From contig NC_071345.1 of the NCBI RefSeq assembly GCF_027744825.2, positions 16,524,001-16,588,000 on the forward strand: 64,000 bases of DNA. The letters are read 5' to 3'. Under the pieces are notes generated by a model, which saw nothing but the letters and a program-made list of their open reading frames with translations, did not search any database and was not told where the DNA came from. The position numbers and the translations under genes are program-made. The DNA comes from Synchiropus splendidus. Taxonomy: Eukaryota > Chordata > Actinopteri > Syngnathiformes > Callionymidae. This document shows, in pieces, positions 1 through 10,673 of this stretch; positions within the stretch are counted from its first letter, which is position 1, and every line of letters starts with the position of its first letter.

Positions 1-224
1 TCATCCAGCCTGCAACTGAAAGTTTTTTAAAAGCTGATGAAACTATGGAAGTCTGGCATCAGGCCCCAAAGGCTGAGTGTCTTCTAGACTGAAAACATGT
101 CTGAATGTCACTCTGATAGAGGAAAGCTGCAGGGCCTGTTGATGAGGATATGGAGTCATGGCCCGTCACATCCAACCTGGTGAGCTACCACATCGAAATG
201 TGAGGCCAGAAAACTACCACGGTT

Positions 225-448
225 TCAGGGACATCTTCTCATATTCAGAAGCTTGACTGATCTGCTCCAATTCTTCCATATAATCCAATATAATCAGAGC
301 AACACATTAGCGAATTTATTATGAAACTTTTGACGCGTCTCCATTTAACTGATGATCTCACCTGAGTGAGTGAAACAGCAGAGCTCTGTTGTTGGTCACT
401 GAAGGTGAGAACAATGACGACAGCAACAAAAACATGACAGGTCTCCAT
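225..448 (-). CDS. Type B hepcidin-like short secreted peptide, copy B1
   Basis: Exon 1 (448-362, 29 codons) begins METCHVFVAVVIVLTFSDQQ and ends SAVSLTQ before a GTGAGA donor; length and phase equal those of type A exon 1, and the leader is a plausible signal peptide. If the acceptor aligned with the type A acceptor (GGAAG) is used, exon 2 (272-225) reads NWSRSVKLLNMRRCP then TGA, giving a 44-residue precursor with a basic tail. Relative to type A this exon start is 7 nt shorter, which shifts the frame; the alternative EELEQ frame has no acceptor. The TATA box present in other B copies is missing here (the GCTCAG is followed directly by AGAAG), so B1 may be silent. Downstream (1-220) lies sequence like a former intron 2 and exon 3. 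Function unknown; host-defence peptide is inference. Confidence 0.45.
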
Positions 449-1099
449 GTCTGAAGTTTTCCCAGTGAGTCTTGTGCCTGATGTCTTGAGACCAGCTCAG
501 AGAAGTAGCAGCAGTCAGATCACCTGCTGCACTCTCCTGGATGGAAACTGGAAGCAGTTCCAGATCCATATCTGCATACAACAAGTTGCAGCCGCTGGAT
601 CTGTCACATCGCCTGAAGACGTAGAAGTAGACACAGTCCGGACACTTCTGAGTCACAGCAGTAGATGGTGCATTTACAACCATTTACAACCAGGTAGCTT
701 ACTCATCTCATATGTGGCACCCCTTGATAGGTGAACACAATAAGTCAAATATGTACTCTATTATTAATGTTTATCGTTTGGTTATTGAGTGTTCTTTTGG
801 AGTTTTGCGAATTTTTTTTTTTGAAATTACTGATAGAAGACGGTGAGGCGGAACTATTGTCTGGGGTCGGAGTTGCGAGGGGGTCACCAAGTGTTACACC
901 ATGCTGGGAACACGTTCATCAGACGCCACTTGGACTCCGGACGAGACACCTGTTGATTGTGTTGTCTTCTTTCGTGGGCATGCAGTATTTGCTACGGTTG
1001 ACCATCCTGGGACCCATAACACATATACCCAGGGGACACTTGAGGGACACTGGCCTCCACCTTGGGGATCCTGCCTCTTGGACTGCTTCTGCTTATAGC

Positions 1100-1690
1100 A
1101 GAAGAACAGCTCAAACGACGTCCAACTTCAATTGTATCTATTTCCCCTTCTTCTGGTTAGCAAGGTTTAGCCCAGCTGCTCTTCTCTCGACAAGCACCAG
1201 GTAAAAGTGCAGCTTGTAATGGAACCTATCCTCAGGTCATTCTGCTCCAGGACCCCAAGGCAGAGTGTCTCTCGACTGAAAACATGAATTAAAACAGGTG
1301 ACTATGTCGTGTGACCATCTGCACACCAAGGCGACCAGGAATTGAATCTCCTGGTAATGTGTGGAGCCTATCGCCAGACTATTTGGCTGGAAGAAGTGAT
1401 CTGCACACATCTGGGAAAGAAAAAATAACCAAGGCCAGGAATGGCAACGAGTGTTTTTAACAAACATTAGAATGAGGCCGGCAGCCATGACACAAGGTGG
1501 CTGATCGAGGGTGGAGCACACTGAACTAGAAACTCCAATTCACACCAGTGTTAACTGCAAGTTTAAACTTGGCTTTGAACGCCACTGTCATTTTTTTACT
1601 TTTCCAGAGAGTCTTGGATCTGACATCCTGAAATGCGTTCAGTTTGATCGCCTGCTGCAGTTTCTGAGTACCTCATTGCTCACTGATCCA
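1100..1690 (-). pseudogene. Type C paralogue remnant
   Basis: This is the third kind of unit in the array. It aligns with the other C units (17.3-17.9 kb, 12 kb, 4.3-5 kb) across the leader, a MAAGLILMFV-like segment and an exon-like block after ACATTACCAG. No signal peptide or consistent reading frame is shared between C copies, so I treat it as degenerate or non-coding. What it once encoded is unknown; the leader region aligns with the A and B leaders. Confidence 0.4.
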
Positions 1691-1887
1691 ACTACTTGAT
1701 CGAAACCCAGATCTTTGATATTACCCACAATGCACCTTGGGACATGTCAGCGACCAACTATGCAAATTAGAGCAAAACGGAGTGTGAAAGAAGTCAGTCA
1801 TGAAGCTGAGCATTTTATTATAATATTTTGAGGCCAATTACATCAGTCTGCCAAAAATGTAGTTTTGGTAAGTCGTAACATTCATGA

Positions 1888-2235
1888 TCAGAAGCGCTTT
1901 GAAGAGCGACTGCCCCATCTGAAGCCTCTGCTACCCATCGTTGTGGCCTGTGTGAGAGAGTGAGACAGACTTGAGTTGATGTTCCCGAACTCCGTCTCCA
2001 TTCGAACAAACCTTCCATGGGGACATGTTCTCATCTCCAGAACCTCGACTGTCCTTGATCTGCCCGAAATCTTCCTCCTTCAAATAAAATCAGTCAGAGC
2101 AACAAGAGAAATTATCATCAACGTTTTCGATGCAACTGACATTCTCACCTTCGTGAGTGGAAGAGAAGAGCTCTGCTGAAGGCAGATGAAGGTGAGGACA
2201 ACAGCGACAGCAGCAAGAACATGAAAGATCTTCAT
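1888..2235 (-). CDS. Type A hepcidin-like precursor A1, basic mature peptide
   Basis: Three exons, all joined in phase 0: 2235-2149 (29 codons, signal peptide MKIFHVLAAVAVVLTFICLQ then QSSSLPLTK), 2077-2012 (22 codons, acidic propiece EEDFGQIKDSRGSG ending PWK) and 1947-1888 (19 codons plus TGA). Exon 3 reads ATTMGSRGFRWGSRSSKRF, net charge about +5 with no acidic residue, the most basic of the array. The acceptor is CTCTCTCACACAG. Exon 2 is 6 nt shorter than in sister copies, in frame. I chose the ATG at 2235 rather than an upstream in-frame ATG because a TATA box lies between them; AATAAA at 1819-1814 would end the transcript. Exon layout and leader match fish hepcidins but the cysteine scaffold is absent. 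A secreted antimicrobial-like role is inference. Confidence 0.7.
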
Positions 2236-2255
2236 GTTTGTCTGATGGAGTGTTC

Positions 2256-2290
2256 CAGTGAGTGACGTCTTGGACTGGTGCAGTTTTATA
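2256..2290 (-). promoter_or_regulatory. Type A core promoter: TATA box and CRE-like motif
   Basis: TATAAAA at 2290-2284 lies about 50 nt before the A1 start codon. AGACGTCAC (CRE-like) sits between it and the ATG, and TGAGTGATGACA (AP-1/CRE-like) sits just upstream. The same arrangement recurs almost unchanged before A2 (TATA 10112-10106), A3, A4, A5, A6, A7, A8, A9 and A10. Motif names rest on sequence resemblance only. Confidence 0.55.
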
Positions 2291-2399
2291 CCCAGAGAAT
2301 CGACTGTGTCATCACTCATTTGTCATAGATCAATAGTCTCTTGGTACAAATCCAGATAATTATTGTTTTCATTTAGATAATGAAGCAGGAAAACTAGTT

Positions 2400-2700
2400 C
2401 ATCCAGCCCACACCTCAAACTTTGTCAAAAGCCGATGAAACTACGGAGGTCCGCTCAGCCTTTGGGACCCAAAGGCTGAGTGTCTTCTTGACTTAAAACA
2501 TGTCCCAATTCCACTCCCATAGGCGAAAGCTGCAGTGCGGTGTAATGACCCGTCATGTACAACATGGTGAGGTACCACATCAAAATGTGAGGCCAGAAAA
2601 CTGGCGAGGACCTTCTCTATACTATAGAGACCAGGAGTCGTACCAAGGTCTCCCACTTCAGGAGGTGAGCAAACCACCAGCTAAGTTCCGAAGCCGTGAG
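2400..2700 (-). pseudogene. Orphan type B/C third-exon region
   Basis: This block aligns with the intron 2 and exon 3 part of B units and carries the recurring open frame TAAFAYGSGIGTCFKSRRH before a stop or readthrough. No exon 1 or exon 2 lies upstream. The same block recurs at 14.17-14.45 kb and 25.32-25.60 kb with the frame kept open, so a conserved exon cannot be excluded. Confidence 0.35.
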
Positions 2701-2779
2701 GGACACAGGTCAACAAAAAGACCTATGGACAGAGAAGCCTTTGGCAGGGGGAAGTGATCTACATATATCTGGGAAAGCA

Positions 2780-3245
2780 AAAATAACCAAGGCCAGCAAG
2801 GGCAATGACTGTCTTTAACAAACATTAGGACAAGGCAGGCAGCTATGACACAGGTCTGTCAACCTCCATATCCCTGAGCAATACAACAAAACATCCTTCT
2901 CCTGGATGCAGAAAAACCCTCCTGCTGGTGCTCTGTATGCCACACAGCTACATGTGACTGGCACAGGCAGTGACAAGAACTTACTGTACACATCTGCTCT
3001 TCTTCAAATGGAAGGAGATGCATGGGCACAAGTATCTTTGGTAGAAAGAGGCACATCCTGCTGGACGAGGACTACATTGTCTTTTCTCTGTGCCCGGGCA
3101 GAGTCTGAGGAATATGCTGCTGACAGATGATGGAGCACACTTAAGCTCTTAACTCTGCTTTGAAGTCCATCACTTTCATGTTTTACTTTTCCATTGAGTC
3201 TTGGGTCTAACATCCTGAGACCTGCTCAGTTTTATACCCAGAGAA
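2780..3245 (-). pseudogene. Type C paralogue, long form
   Basis: A TATA box (GGGTATAAAACTG, near 3235) is followed by the leader GGATGTTAGACCC that aligns with the A and B leaders. It also contains a strong GTAAGT donor and a CACCAGCAG acceptor about 70 nt apart. Part of the first exon is deleted in this copy. No convincing protein. Confidence 0.35.
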
Positions 3246-3249
3246 GCAG

Positions 3250-3600
3250 ACACCTGTTCACCTGCTTTAGTTTCTTCTGAAATCATTGCTCAATTATACA
3301 ACAAAAACATGCCACTAGGTAGAAACCCATATCAGTGATATTACCCATAACACACCTTGGGATATGTATTCAGTCATGAAGCAGAACGCTTTTGTGAATA
3401 TTTTGACGAAAACTGAAGGAATATAATGGAGTGTAAAAGAAGCCACGCATTCAGTCGACATTTTATTGAATATTTTAAGAAGAAGCTCCATCAATCTGGA
3501 CAATATGTAGTTTTTCCAAGTCATCACATGACTGGTCAGGAGCACTCGATATCCATTTAAATATTGTTTTCATTTAGATAATGAAGCAGGCAAACTACTT
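3250..3600 (-). other. Type A 3' flank remnant without its exons
   Basis: The sequence matches the 3' UTR and flank of A genes, including a tttattg (AATAAA) signal and the GACTGGTCAGGAGCACTCGAT block, but the A exons are missing. The junction at about 3545-3560 joins it to an A upstream flank, the mark of unequal exchange or deletion. Confidence 0.5.
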
Positions 3601-3639
3601 CATCCGGCTGACAACTAAAACTTTCTCAAAAGTCGAAGA

Positions 3640-4250
3640 AACTACGGAGGTCCACGTACTTCAGGCCCCAAAGGCTGAGTGTCTTCCTGACTTAAAACAT
3701 GAACGGATGTGTTAGTCACAGGTGTCTGCACCTTGGCTCTGACAGGGGAAAGCTGCAGTGCCTGTTGATGAGGATATGGAGTAATGGCCCGTCACATCCA
3801 ACCTGGTGAGCTACCACATCGAAATGTGAGGCCAGAAAACCGACACTGTTTCAGGGACATCTTCTCATATTCAGAAGCTTGACTGATCTTCTCCAATTCT
3901 TCCATATAATCCAATATACTCAGAGCAACACACAAGGTAATTTATGATGACACATTTTCGATGCGTCTCAGTTGAACTGATCACCTGCTGCACTCTCCTG
4001 GATGGAAACTGGTAGTAGTTCCACAACCGTGTGAGCATTGAACAAGCTGCAGCCACTGGATCTGTCACATCGTCTGAAGACATAGAAGCAGACACAATCT
4101 GGACACTTCTGAGTCACAGCAGTAGATGGTGCAGGTAGCGCTTATACATCTCATATACCCAGTGGACACTTTAGGGGACCCTGGCCTCCACCTTGGGGAT
4201 CCTGCTTCTTGGGCTGCTTCTGCTTCGAGCATAGTAATTATGCACTGGAC
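3640..4250 (-). pseudogene. Type B copy B3 lacking exon 1
   Basis: The B promoter-side region is fused directly to intron 1 at about 3985, removing the signal exon. The exon 2 block (GAATTGGAGAAGATCAGTC) and the third-exon region around 3720-3760 remain. In phase 2 the latter would read HCSFPLSEPRCRHL then stop, but without exon 1 the copy cannot make a secreted peptide. Confidence 0.5.
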
Positions 4251-4329
4251 CACCACACTGGTTCAGCTCAAATGAAACCCAGATCACTTGTATCTTGGGG
4301 TATTTTTCCCCTTCTTCTTGTGAGCAATG

Positions 4330-4990
4330 CTCAGCCCAGCTGCTCCTCTCGACAAGCACCTGATAAAACTGCAGAGAGCTGCTTGTAATGGAACCTATCC
4401 TCAGGTCATTCTGCTCCAGGACCCCAAGGCAGAGTATCTGCTCGACTTAAAACATGAATTAAAACAGGTGTCTACGTCGCATTTGGGCTCTGATAAACGT
4501 CTGATCAGGTCAGAATACTTGCGGGACCTTGTCTACACTAAGCCGTCCAGGAATTGAACTAGAGTCTCCTGGTAATGTGTGGAAGCCAGTTGCAGTTAAG
4601 AGTTGCAGTTAAACAAAACAAACAAAAAAAAAACCCTGTGGACAGAGAAGCCTCTCACTGGACTATTTGGCAGGAAGAAGTGATCTGAATGCATCTGGGA
4701 AAGAAAAAATAACCAGGGCCAGTGAGAGCAATGAGTGTCTTTAACAAACATTAGAATCAGGCCAGCAGCCATGACACAAGGTGGCACAGGTGTGTCAACT
4801 TCCATGCCCCTGAACAAAACGACAAAACATCCTCTGTCTGGCTGCAGAAAAAAAAAAACCCTCCTTTTATCCTTTGTGCCCAGGCAGAGCCCAAGAAATA
4901 CACCGCTTATAGAGGGCGGAGCACACTGAAGTATAAACTCCAGAGTACATCTGCTTACGACAAGTTTAAACTCTGCTTTGACCTCCATCT
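4330..4990 (-). pseudogene. Type C paralogue, short form
   Basis: A single frame of 130 codons (4988-4596) runs from MEVKAEFKLVV through CVMAAGLILMFVKDTH, but it crosses positions that look like splice acceptors (TTTTTTCTTTCCCAG) and is not kept open in sister copies. It lacks the roughly 200-bp segment with GTAAGT and CACCAGCAG found in long C forms. I regard the open frame as fortuitous. Confidence 0.3.
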
Positions 4991-4993
4991 GTT

Positions 4994-5269
4994 CTTCTGG
5001 ATTCTTCTTCTGGATGATGGACCCAAGTGCAGGAAGTGTTGGTCAGCAGAAGACAGGGGAGACGAGGTTAAATCATAAAGATTTATTCGTTGGAACGAAC
5101 AAATAAATACAGACAGACAAATAACTCGAAACTAAGGACGCCGGGAACCAAAACGCGGATCGGGAACAACACACAGGGAACGGGGTGAATCTGGAAAACA
5201 AGAGAGGTAGATTAGAATAAACGACCTACTATATAAATGGGAGAACAGAAAACACACACCCGGAGTGAA
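4994..5269 (-). mobile_element. LTR-like fragment
   Basis: It is the inverted equivalent of the segment at about 25.79-26.02 kb, sharing the block reading AATAAATCTTTATRATTTAA and the terminal CACTTCCTGCACTTGGGTCC on the minus strand. No open frame. It is cut on its right by the Harbinger MITE. Confidence 0.45.
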
Positions 5270-5537
5270 GGTACACTCACACCGAACGCGACTTCCGCGA
5301 GCGACACGACTGATTTGCATACAAAGTCAATGGGGTTGGGCGATTGACGGCAATCAGTGGTGACCAACATGGCCGCGACACGACTGGAGTGTGCGACACG
5401 ACTGGAGTGTGCGACACTACGCGATTTGAGCTACATACGGCGATTCCGGCTACTCAAGACGACACGACGATAAGCTACCTGCTACTGACGACTGGTGCTA
5501 CCGCGACTGAAAAGTCGCGTTCGGTGTGAACTTACCT
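5270..5537. mobile_element. PIF/Harbinger MITE
   Basis: Inverted termini GGTACACTCACACCGAACGC (left) and the complement of GGTAAGTTCACACCGAACGC (right) match the termini of the large Harbinger copy at 35.46-39.18 kb. The left 100 bp resembles that element's right end and the right 90 bp its left end, so this is an internally deleted derivative of about 268 bp. It contains the short tandem GGAGTGTGCGACACGACT. Confidence 0.7.
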
Positions 5538-5601
5538 TAAGGAGTGGACACATTGTGTACAATTGTAAAGAAGAAAGTCATTGCATCGGTACATTGTAGC
5601 A

Positions 5602-5697
5602 TCACTGAGTGTGTGTTTTAGGACCGTTCCGTCCGCGCCACTTGAGGGTCTGGGCACTGGGACAGCAGCTCCCCCTGGAGCCCTTCCTCAGCATCTC
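5602..5697 (-). CDS. Type D orphan third exon, Cys-Cys basic peptide (D1)
   Basis: After the acceptor CCTCTGTGACACAG the frame reads EMLRKGSRGSCCPSAQTLKW followed by 11 residues (RGRNGPKTHTQ) and TGA. The 31-residue segment has seven Lys/Arg and one Glu. The 3' flank keeps the array-wide motif TGCAATGACTTTCTTCTT, placing it as a third exon homologous to those of type A. No exon 1 or 2 was found upstream, where a dispersed repeat begins at about 5755. It is either an exon relic or belongs to a gene whose first exons I failed to recognise. Confidence 0.35.
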   Translation of the reverse strand, partial: EMLRKGSRGSCCPSAQTLKWRGRNGPKTHTQ

Positions 5698-5754
5698 CTG
5701 TGTCACAGAGGGGCAGAGTTCAGTGAAAGCGCTTGAATTCTATTTTTCTCTGTA

Positions 5755-5930
5755 ACTGGGGTTCTTAACCTTTTGTATCTTGGGGCCCACCTTTTGCAAA
5801 CAAATGGGCCTGGGTCCCTTTCAATAGAACCAATTCATTACTCTGGATTTCATTTGTGATAATCTACTTACACGTAAACAAACCAAAACCTTGTGAAACA
5901 ACATGAAACCATGTGATCATCGCAAAGATA
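5755..5930. repeat. Dispersed repeat (TTCTTAACC...GGGCCCACCTTT)
   Basis: It matches 22,060-22,270 closely. Both copies follow a type D exon, so D plus repeat was duplicated as a unit. Class unknown. Confidence 0.5.
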
Positions 5931-5959
5931 TGTATTTGTCATTGAAAAGACCAGGAGCA

Positions 5960-6200
5960 GCAGAACCGACTGAGACCAGCTCAGTTTTATACCAGGAGAA
6001 GCAGCAGTCAGATCACCTGCTGCTTCTCCTGGATGGAAACTGGAAGCAGTTCCAGAATCATAGCATTAAACAAGCTGCAGCCACTGGATCTGTCACATCG
6101 CCTGAAGACATAGAAGCAGACACAGTCTGGACACTTCTGAGTCACAGCAGTAGATGGTGCATTTAGCGCAGGTACATCCAGGTAGCTTACACATCTCATA
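5960..6200 (-). pseudogene. Type B promoter-side fragment
   Basis: The B upstream region, including a TATAAAACTGAGC box near 5990, is present but the signal exon is absent; the next sequence is the dispersed repeat. Equivalent fragments lie at 24.57-24.78 kb. Confidence 0.45.
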
Positions 6201-6229
6201 TTCATAACTCATATCAATGATCCGCATCT

Positions 6230-6740
6230 GGGAAAGAAAAATAACCAAGGCCAGCAAGGGCAATGAGTGTCTTCAAGAAACATGAGCACAAGGCAGGCAG
6301 CCATGACACAGGTCTGTCAACCTCCGTATCCCTGAGCAATACAACAGAACATCCTCTTCCTGGCTGCAGAAAAACCCTCCTGCTGGTGCTCTGTATGCCA
6401 CACAGCTACATGTGACTGGCACAGGCAGTGACAAGAACTTACCCACCTGCTCTTCTTCAAATGGAGAGAGATGCATGGACACAAGTATCTTTAGGATGGA
6501 AAGACACATCCTGCTGGACGAGGACTACATTGTCTTTTCTCTGTTCCCGGGCAGAGTCTGAGGAATATGCTGCTGACAGATGGTGGAGCACACTTAAGCA
6601 GAAACTATATGTCTCAAGACTTCATCTGTTTACTGCAAATTTAAACTCTGCTTTGAAGTCCATCACTTTCATGTTTGACCTTTCCATTGAGTCTTGGGTC
6701 TAACATCCTGAGACCTGCTCAGTTTTATACCCAGAGAAGC
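6230..6740 (-). pseudogene. Type C paralogue, long form
   Basis: TATAAAA at 6729-6723 and an ATG at 6672 open a frame MKVMDFKAEFKFAVNR that stops after 16 codons. The GTAAGT donor is changed to GGTAAGTTC and the CACCAGCAG acceptor is kept. No signal peptide. Confidence 0.35.
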
Positions 6741-7128
6741 AGATGCCTGATCACCTGCTTTAGTTTCTTCTGAAATCATTGCTCAATTATACAACAAAAA
6801 CATGCCACGAGGTAGAAACCCATATCAGAGTGATATTACCCATAACACACCTTGGGATATGTATTCAGTCATGAAGCTGAACGCTTTTGTGAATATTTTG
6901 ACGAAAACTGAAGGAATATAATGGAGTGTAAAAGAAGCCACTCATTCAGTCGACATTTTATTGAATATTTTAATAAGAACTTCCATCAATCTGGAGAAAA
7001 GTAGTTTCGCCAAGTTGTTACATTAATGAACAGAAGCACTCGATATAAGCATCGCACACATGCTGGGCAATGGTGAAGAAGAAAGTCGTTGCAGCTACTT
7101 TTTAGGGTCAGTGTGTGTGGAGCATAAT

Positions 7129-7336
7129 TCATGATTTGGGCAGATCACGAGTTCCACTGCCACCGGCCCATCCGTGCCCTCTCTGACGCATCGGCATGGC
7201 CTGAGTGAAAGAGAGGGACAGACTTGAGTTGATGTTCCTGAACCCTGTCTACATTCAAACAAACCTTCCATGATTTCAGGGACGTGTTCTCATCTCCAGA
7301 ACCTTGACTGGGCTTCATCTGCCCCAAATCTTCCTC
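7129..7336 (-). pseudogene. Type A copy without exon 1
   Basis: Exon 2 (7336-7265) is intact and encodes EEDLGQMKPSQGSGDENTSL plus KSWK. Exon 3 (7200-7129), after TTTCACTCAG, reads AMPMRQRGHGWAGGSGTRDL plus PKS and TGA: 23 residues, net about +3. Upstream, intron 1 is cut at about 7380 by the Harbinger derivative, and no signal exon follows beyond it. The open, basic exon 3 suggests the copy was functional before the insertion. Confidence 0.6.
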
Positions 7337-7380
7337 CTTCATATAAAATCAGACAAGAGAAGTTATTGTTTTTGATGCAA

Positions 7381-9081
7381 ATATATATATATATATATAA
7401 ACATATGTAGCTTTCTGTATTGCTTTTTTTCTGTATAGCTTGTACAATAATGTAATCACGCTATGCTGTCATTAAGGAGAGGAGGAGGATGGATCCACTC
7501 ATGATGTTGGTGATGATGATGAGGAGGAATATGGACCTTCCTCTGCCTCACCTGGTGCTGCTGCATCTCCTCCACCTGCCACTGGCGCCTCCTCATCCAC
7601 TGCTGCTCCCCATGTATGTAGAAATTGACATAACTTGCTTTAGGTTAACCATTGCTGTTCTATACAGATTTTATTTATTAGTACTCATCACTATGGCATG
7701 TAATTGAACTCAACTTCCATTATGTGCAGGACACCGAAGGAAGAGACCTACAGAGGAAGGTGTCCCCTGATGCTGAAGCTGAGCTCAAACATCTACTAAT
7801 GAGCTCCTTCCACAAACCCAGCTCAGAAGACGGGACAGTTTTCTGGGTCCTCGTTCCTTCCAGGTTCCACATAAATTTAAAATGTACATGTTACTTTACC
7901 AAGCAAAACAACAGCTGACTGAAATTTGGATCATTTGGACCTTCATTTATTTTCTTTGTAGCCACAGTCTCATTAAAGAACCGGACTCCGCCCCACTTCC
8001 TCTGCCTCTCTTGACCCTCGTCCCTCCAGGGAAGATCCTTCAAAACACACCTACGTAGTCCACTTCAAGTTTGACTGTGATTCTGTGTGTGTTGAATGAG
8101 TATAAATGAATTATTTACTTTATTTTTGCAAATAAAGAGTTTGACAATGAACATTTCTTTTTGTGGAAAATGGCTTCACAGAAAAAAATAAAATCAAAAG
8201 CACTTTGCAAAATGTCAACAAATTGAGTTGAAAACAGCTTTGTTTTATTGCCGAGATGAATTATATATGCAAGGACCTATGCTTTGTTAAAATAGGAGGC
8301 TGACTCTTGAATGAGCAGTTGTGTTGCACTGATAACTGTTTATTTCCAAAAAGGAGAAGCCTCATCTGCGATGAAAACATATGCGGTCGGTGGCAGTGGT
8401 CCTCTGGTCAGCTCCTGGAAGTGGACCGTAACAGCAACACTGAAGCAGTTGGTGATGAGTCTCCTGTTACCGAAGATCTGCAAAATATAAACCATACATG
8501 GATATGTAAACATATATATGTTGGTGATAATTGAACAAAGTAAATATCAACCATACAACAGTGCATCTACCTCACAGGATAAATTGTTTCATCACAATGC
8601 ATTTAACTGTTGCATTCATCACTGAAAAGACTTTAGTGTACAATGATTGACAATGACAGATTATATATCTCTGAAAATTACTTCAAGCATACAGCAGATA
8701 CGACCGCGGAGTTCATGAATTGATGACAGTTCAGAGAGACTACATAACTATACATCGAGTTGCTTACCGAAGACAGACGGCCGTATCCCGGTGACGCTGC
8801 TGGAGCAGGAAGTTAAATTCACCAGTGTGAGCGGCTCTGGCGAATGCTACGAAACGAGAGACGTGTCTTTTTCCATGTTTTCAATTAATAAGTAGCGATA
8901 GTTTGAGCACCGGCTCCGCCATCTTCAATCCACCGTCCACAACAACTTGAGACCACGCCCCCCGGCGACTGACCTACTTTCGATCCGGACAGGTGGCGAC
9001 TAATGACGACCTGAGCAAGCTACCTGCTGCTGACGACTGGCGCTACAGCGACTGAAATGTCGCGTTCGGTGTTTATGTACC
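7381..9081 (-). mobile_element. Deleted PIF/Harbinger derivative
   Basis: The right end matches the left terminus of the large Harbinger copy (GTCGCGTTCGGTG then GTACC at 9081), and the TTA that follows fits the family target. Inside are diverged pieces of the transposase (CCTCATCTGCGATGAAAACA near 8350), of the 3' region near 8240-8290, and of the acidic region of the MADF/Myb-like gene (7480-7620). No left terminus was found; the element begins in a short TA run within the A-type intron. No intact gene. Confidence 0.65.
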
Positions 9082-9390
9082 TTAAGGCTTCCATCGTCTC
9101 CTTAAGGAAAAGGTGGGGGAGACATGGGCACAACTGTCTTTTGCTGGGCGAGGAGTGTATTGTCCTTTCTCTGTGCCAGGACACAGCCTCGAGAAATATA
9201 CTGTTGATAGAGGGAGGAGCACACTGAAGTAGAAACTCCAGTACTCAAGACTACATGTGTTTACTGCATATTTAAACTCTGCTTTGAATTTCATCACTTT
9301 CATGTTTGACTTTTCCAGCGAGTCTTGGCTCTAACATCCTGAGATGTATTCAGTTCACCTGCTGCAGTTTCCTAGTGTCTCATTGCTCAA
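9082..9390 (-). pseudogene. Type C paralogue fragment
   Basis: The frame from 9303 begins MKVMKFKAEFKYAVNTCSLE and stays open for 73 codons, ending next to the Harbinger terminus. The length of the frame is not shared with sister C copies. The TATA region is missing here. Confidence 0.3.
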
Positions 9391-9696
9391 TTGTCCAATA
9401 AACACACGCCACTTGGTGCAAACCCATAACAATGATATTACCCAGAACACACCTTGGGACATGTCAGTGACCAACTATGCAAATTAGAGCATAACGGAGT
9501 GTGAAAGAAGCCAGTCATGAAGCTGAACATTTTATTATCATATTTTGGGGAAAATTACATCGGTCTGTGCAAAATGTACTTTTGCCAAGTCGCAACATTA
9601 CAGAGCACTGGATATAAGAATCTCACACATGCTGGGCAATGGTGAAGAAGAAAGTCATTGCAGCTACTTTTTAGCGTCAGTGTGTGTTTAGCATAT

Positions 9697-10057
9697 TTAA
9701 TGATCTGGGGAGATCCTGGAATTGCCGCCGCCCGGTCCCATGCCTGGCCCAAGACGCATTTTGCCCTGTGAGAAAGAGGGACAGACTTGAGTTGAAGTGG
9801 TTGAACTGTGTCTCCACAACAACAAACCTTCCATGATTTCAGGGACCTGTTCTCATCTCCAGAACCTTGACCAGGCTTCATCTCCCGCAAATCTTCCTCC
9901 TTCAAGTAAAATCAGTCAGAGCAACAAGAGAAATTATCATGAACGTTCTTGATGCAACTGACATTCTCACCTTCGTGAATGGAAGAGAAGAGCTCTGCTG
10001 AAGGCAGATGAAGGTGAGTACAACAGAGACAGCAGCAAGAACATGAAAGATCTTCAT
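9697..10057 (-). CDS. Type A hepcidin-like precursor A2, Gly/Pro-rich peptide
   Basis: Exons 10057-9971, 9899-9828 and 9765-9697 all join in phase 0 and encode 75 residues. Exon 1 is MKIFHVLAAVSVVLTFICLQ then QSSSLPFTK. Exon 2 is EEDLREMKPGQGSGDENRSL then KSWK. Exon 3 after CTCTTTCTCACAG reads GKMRLGPGMGPGGGNSRISP plus DH and TAA, about +2. TATAAAA lies at 10112-10106 and AATAAA at 9536-9531. It differs from A5 mainly at scattered exon 3 positions. Secretion is well supported by the leader; the propeptide has no obvious dibasic cleavage site, so processing after the terminal Lys of exon 2 is a guess. Confidence 0.72.
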
Positions 10058-10447
10058 GTTTGTCTGATGGAGTGTTCCAGTGAGTGACGTCTTGGACTGG
10101 TGCAGTTTTATACCCAGAGAATCGGCTGTGTCATCACTCATTTGTCATAGATCAATAGTCTCTTGGTACAAATCCATGTAATTACTGATTTAATTTAGAT
10201 AACAAAGCAGGCAAACTAGTTCATCCAGGACGCAACTAAAACTTTCACAAAAGCCCATGAAACTACAGAAATCCGTGTGCATCAGGACCCAAAGGCTGAG
10301 TGTCTTCTAGACTTGAAACATGTCCGAAGTCCACTCTGATAGACGAAAGCTGCAGTGCCTGTTGATGAGGATATGGTGTCATGACCCGTCACATCCAACC
10401 TGGTGAGCTACCACATCGAAATGTGAGGCCAGAAAACTGCCACGGTT

Positions 10448-10673
10448 TCAGGGACATCTTCTCATATTCAGAAGCTTGACTGATCTGCTCCAATTCTTCC
10501 ATATAATCCAATATAATCAGAGCATCACACGAGGGAAATTATTATGAAACATTTTCGATGCGTCTCCATTTAACTGATGATCTCACCTGAGGGAGTGAAA
10601 CAGCAGAGCTCTGCTGTTGGTCCCTGAAGGTGAGAACAATGACGACAGCAACAAAAACACAACAGGTCTCCAT
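10448..10673 (-). CDS. Type B hepcidin-like short secreted peptide, copy B2
   Basis: Exon 1 (10673-10587) begins METCCVFVAVVIVLTFRDQQ and ends SLPQ before GTGAGATC. Exon 2 (10495-10448) in the acceptor-aligned frame reads NWSRSVKLLNMRRCP then TGA. Unlike B1 it keeps a TATA box (GGGTATAAACCTGAG, near 10733). A further acceptor CATCAACAG near 10362 opens HCSFRLSEWTSDMFQV in phase 2, which would serve if a longer second exon (donor GGTAGT or GGCAGT) were spliced, but the donor here is GGCAGT. Which of the two models is used cannot be settled from the sequence. Confidence 0.45.

Noticed and set aside
2080..2319. 79-codon frame starting MSDDTVDS upstream of the A1 leader, repeated in other A copies
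   Set aside because: The extra N-terminal codons cover the TATA box and the CRE-like motif; the conserved start is the internal ATG that begins the signal peptide.
4596..4988. 130-codon type C open frame as a membrane protein
   Set aside because: Frame not kept in sister C copies and it crosses apparent splice acceptors.
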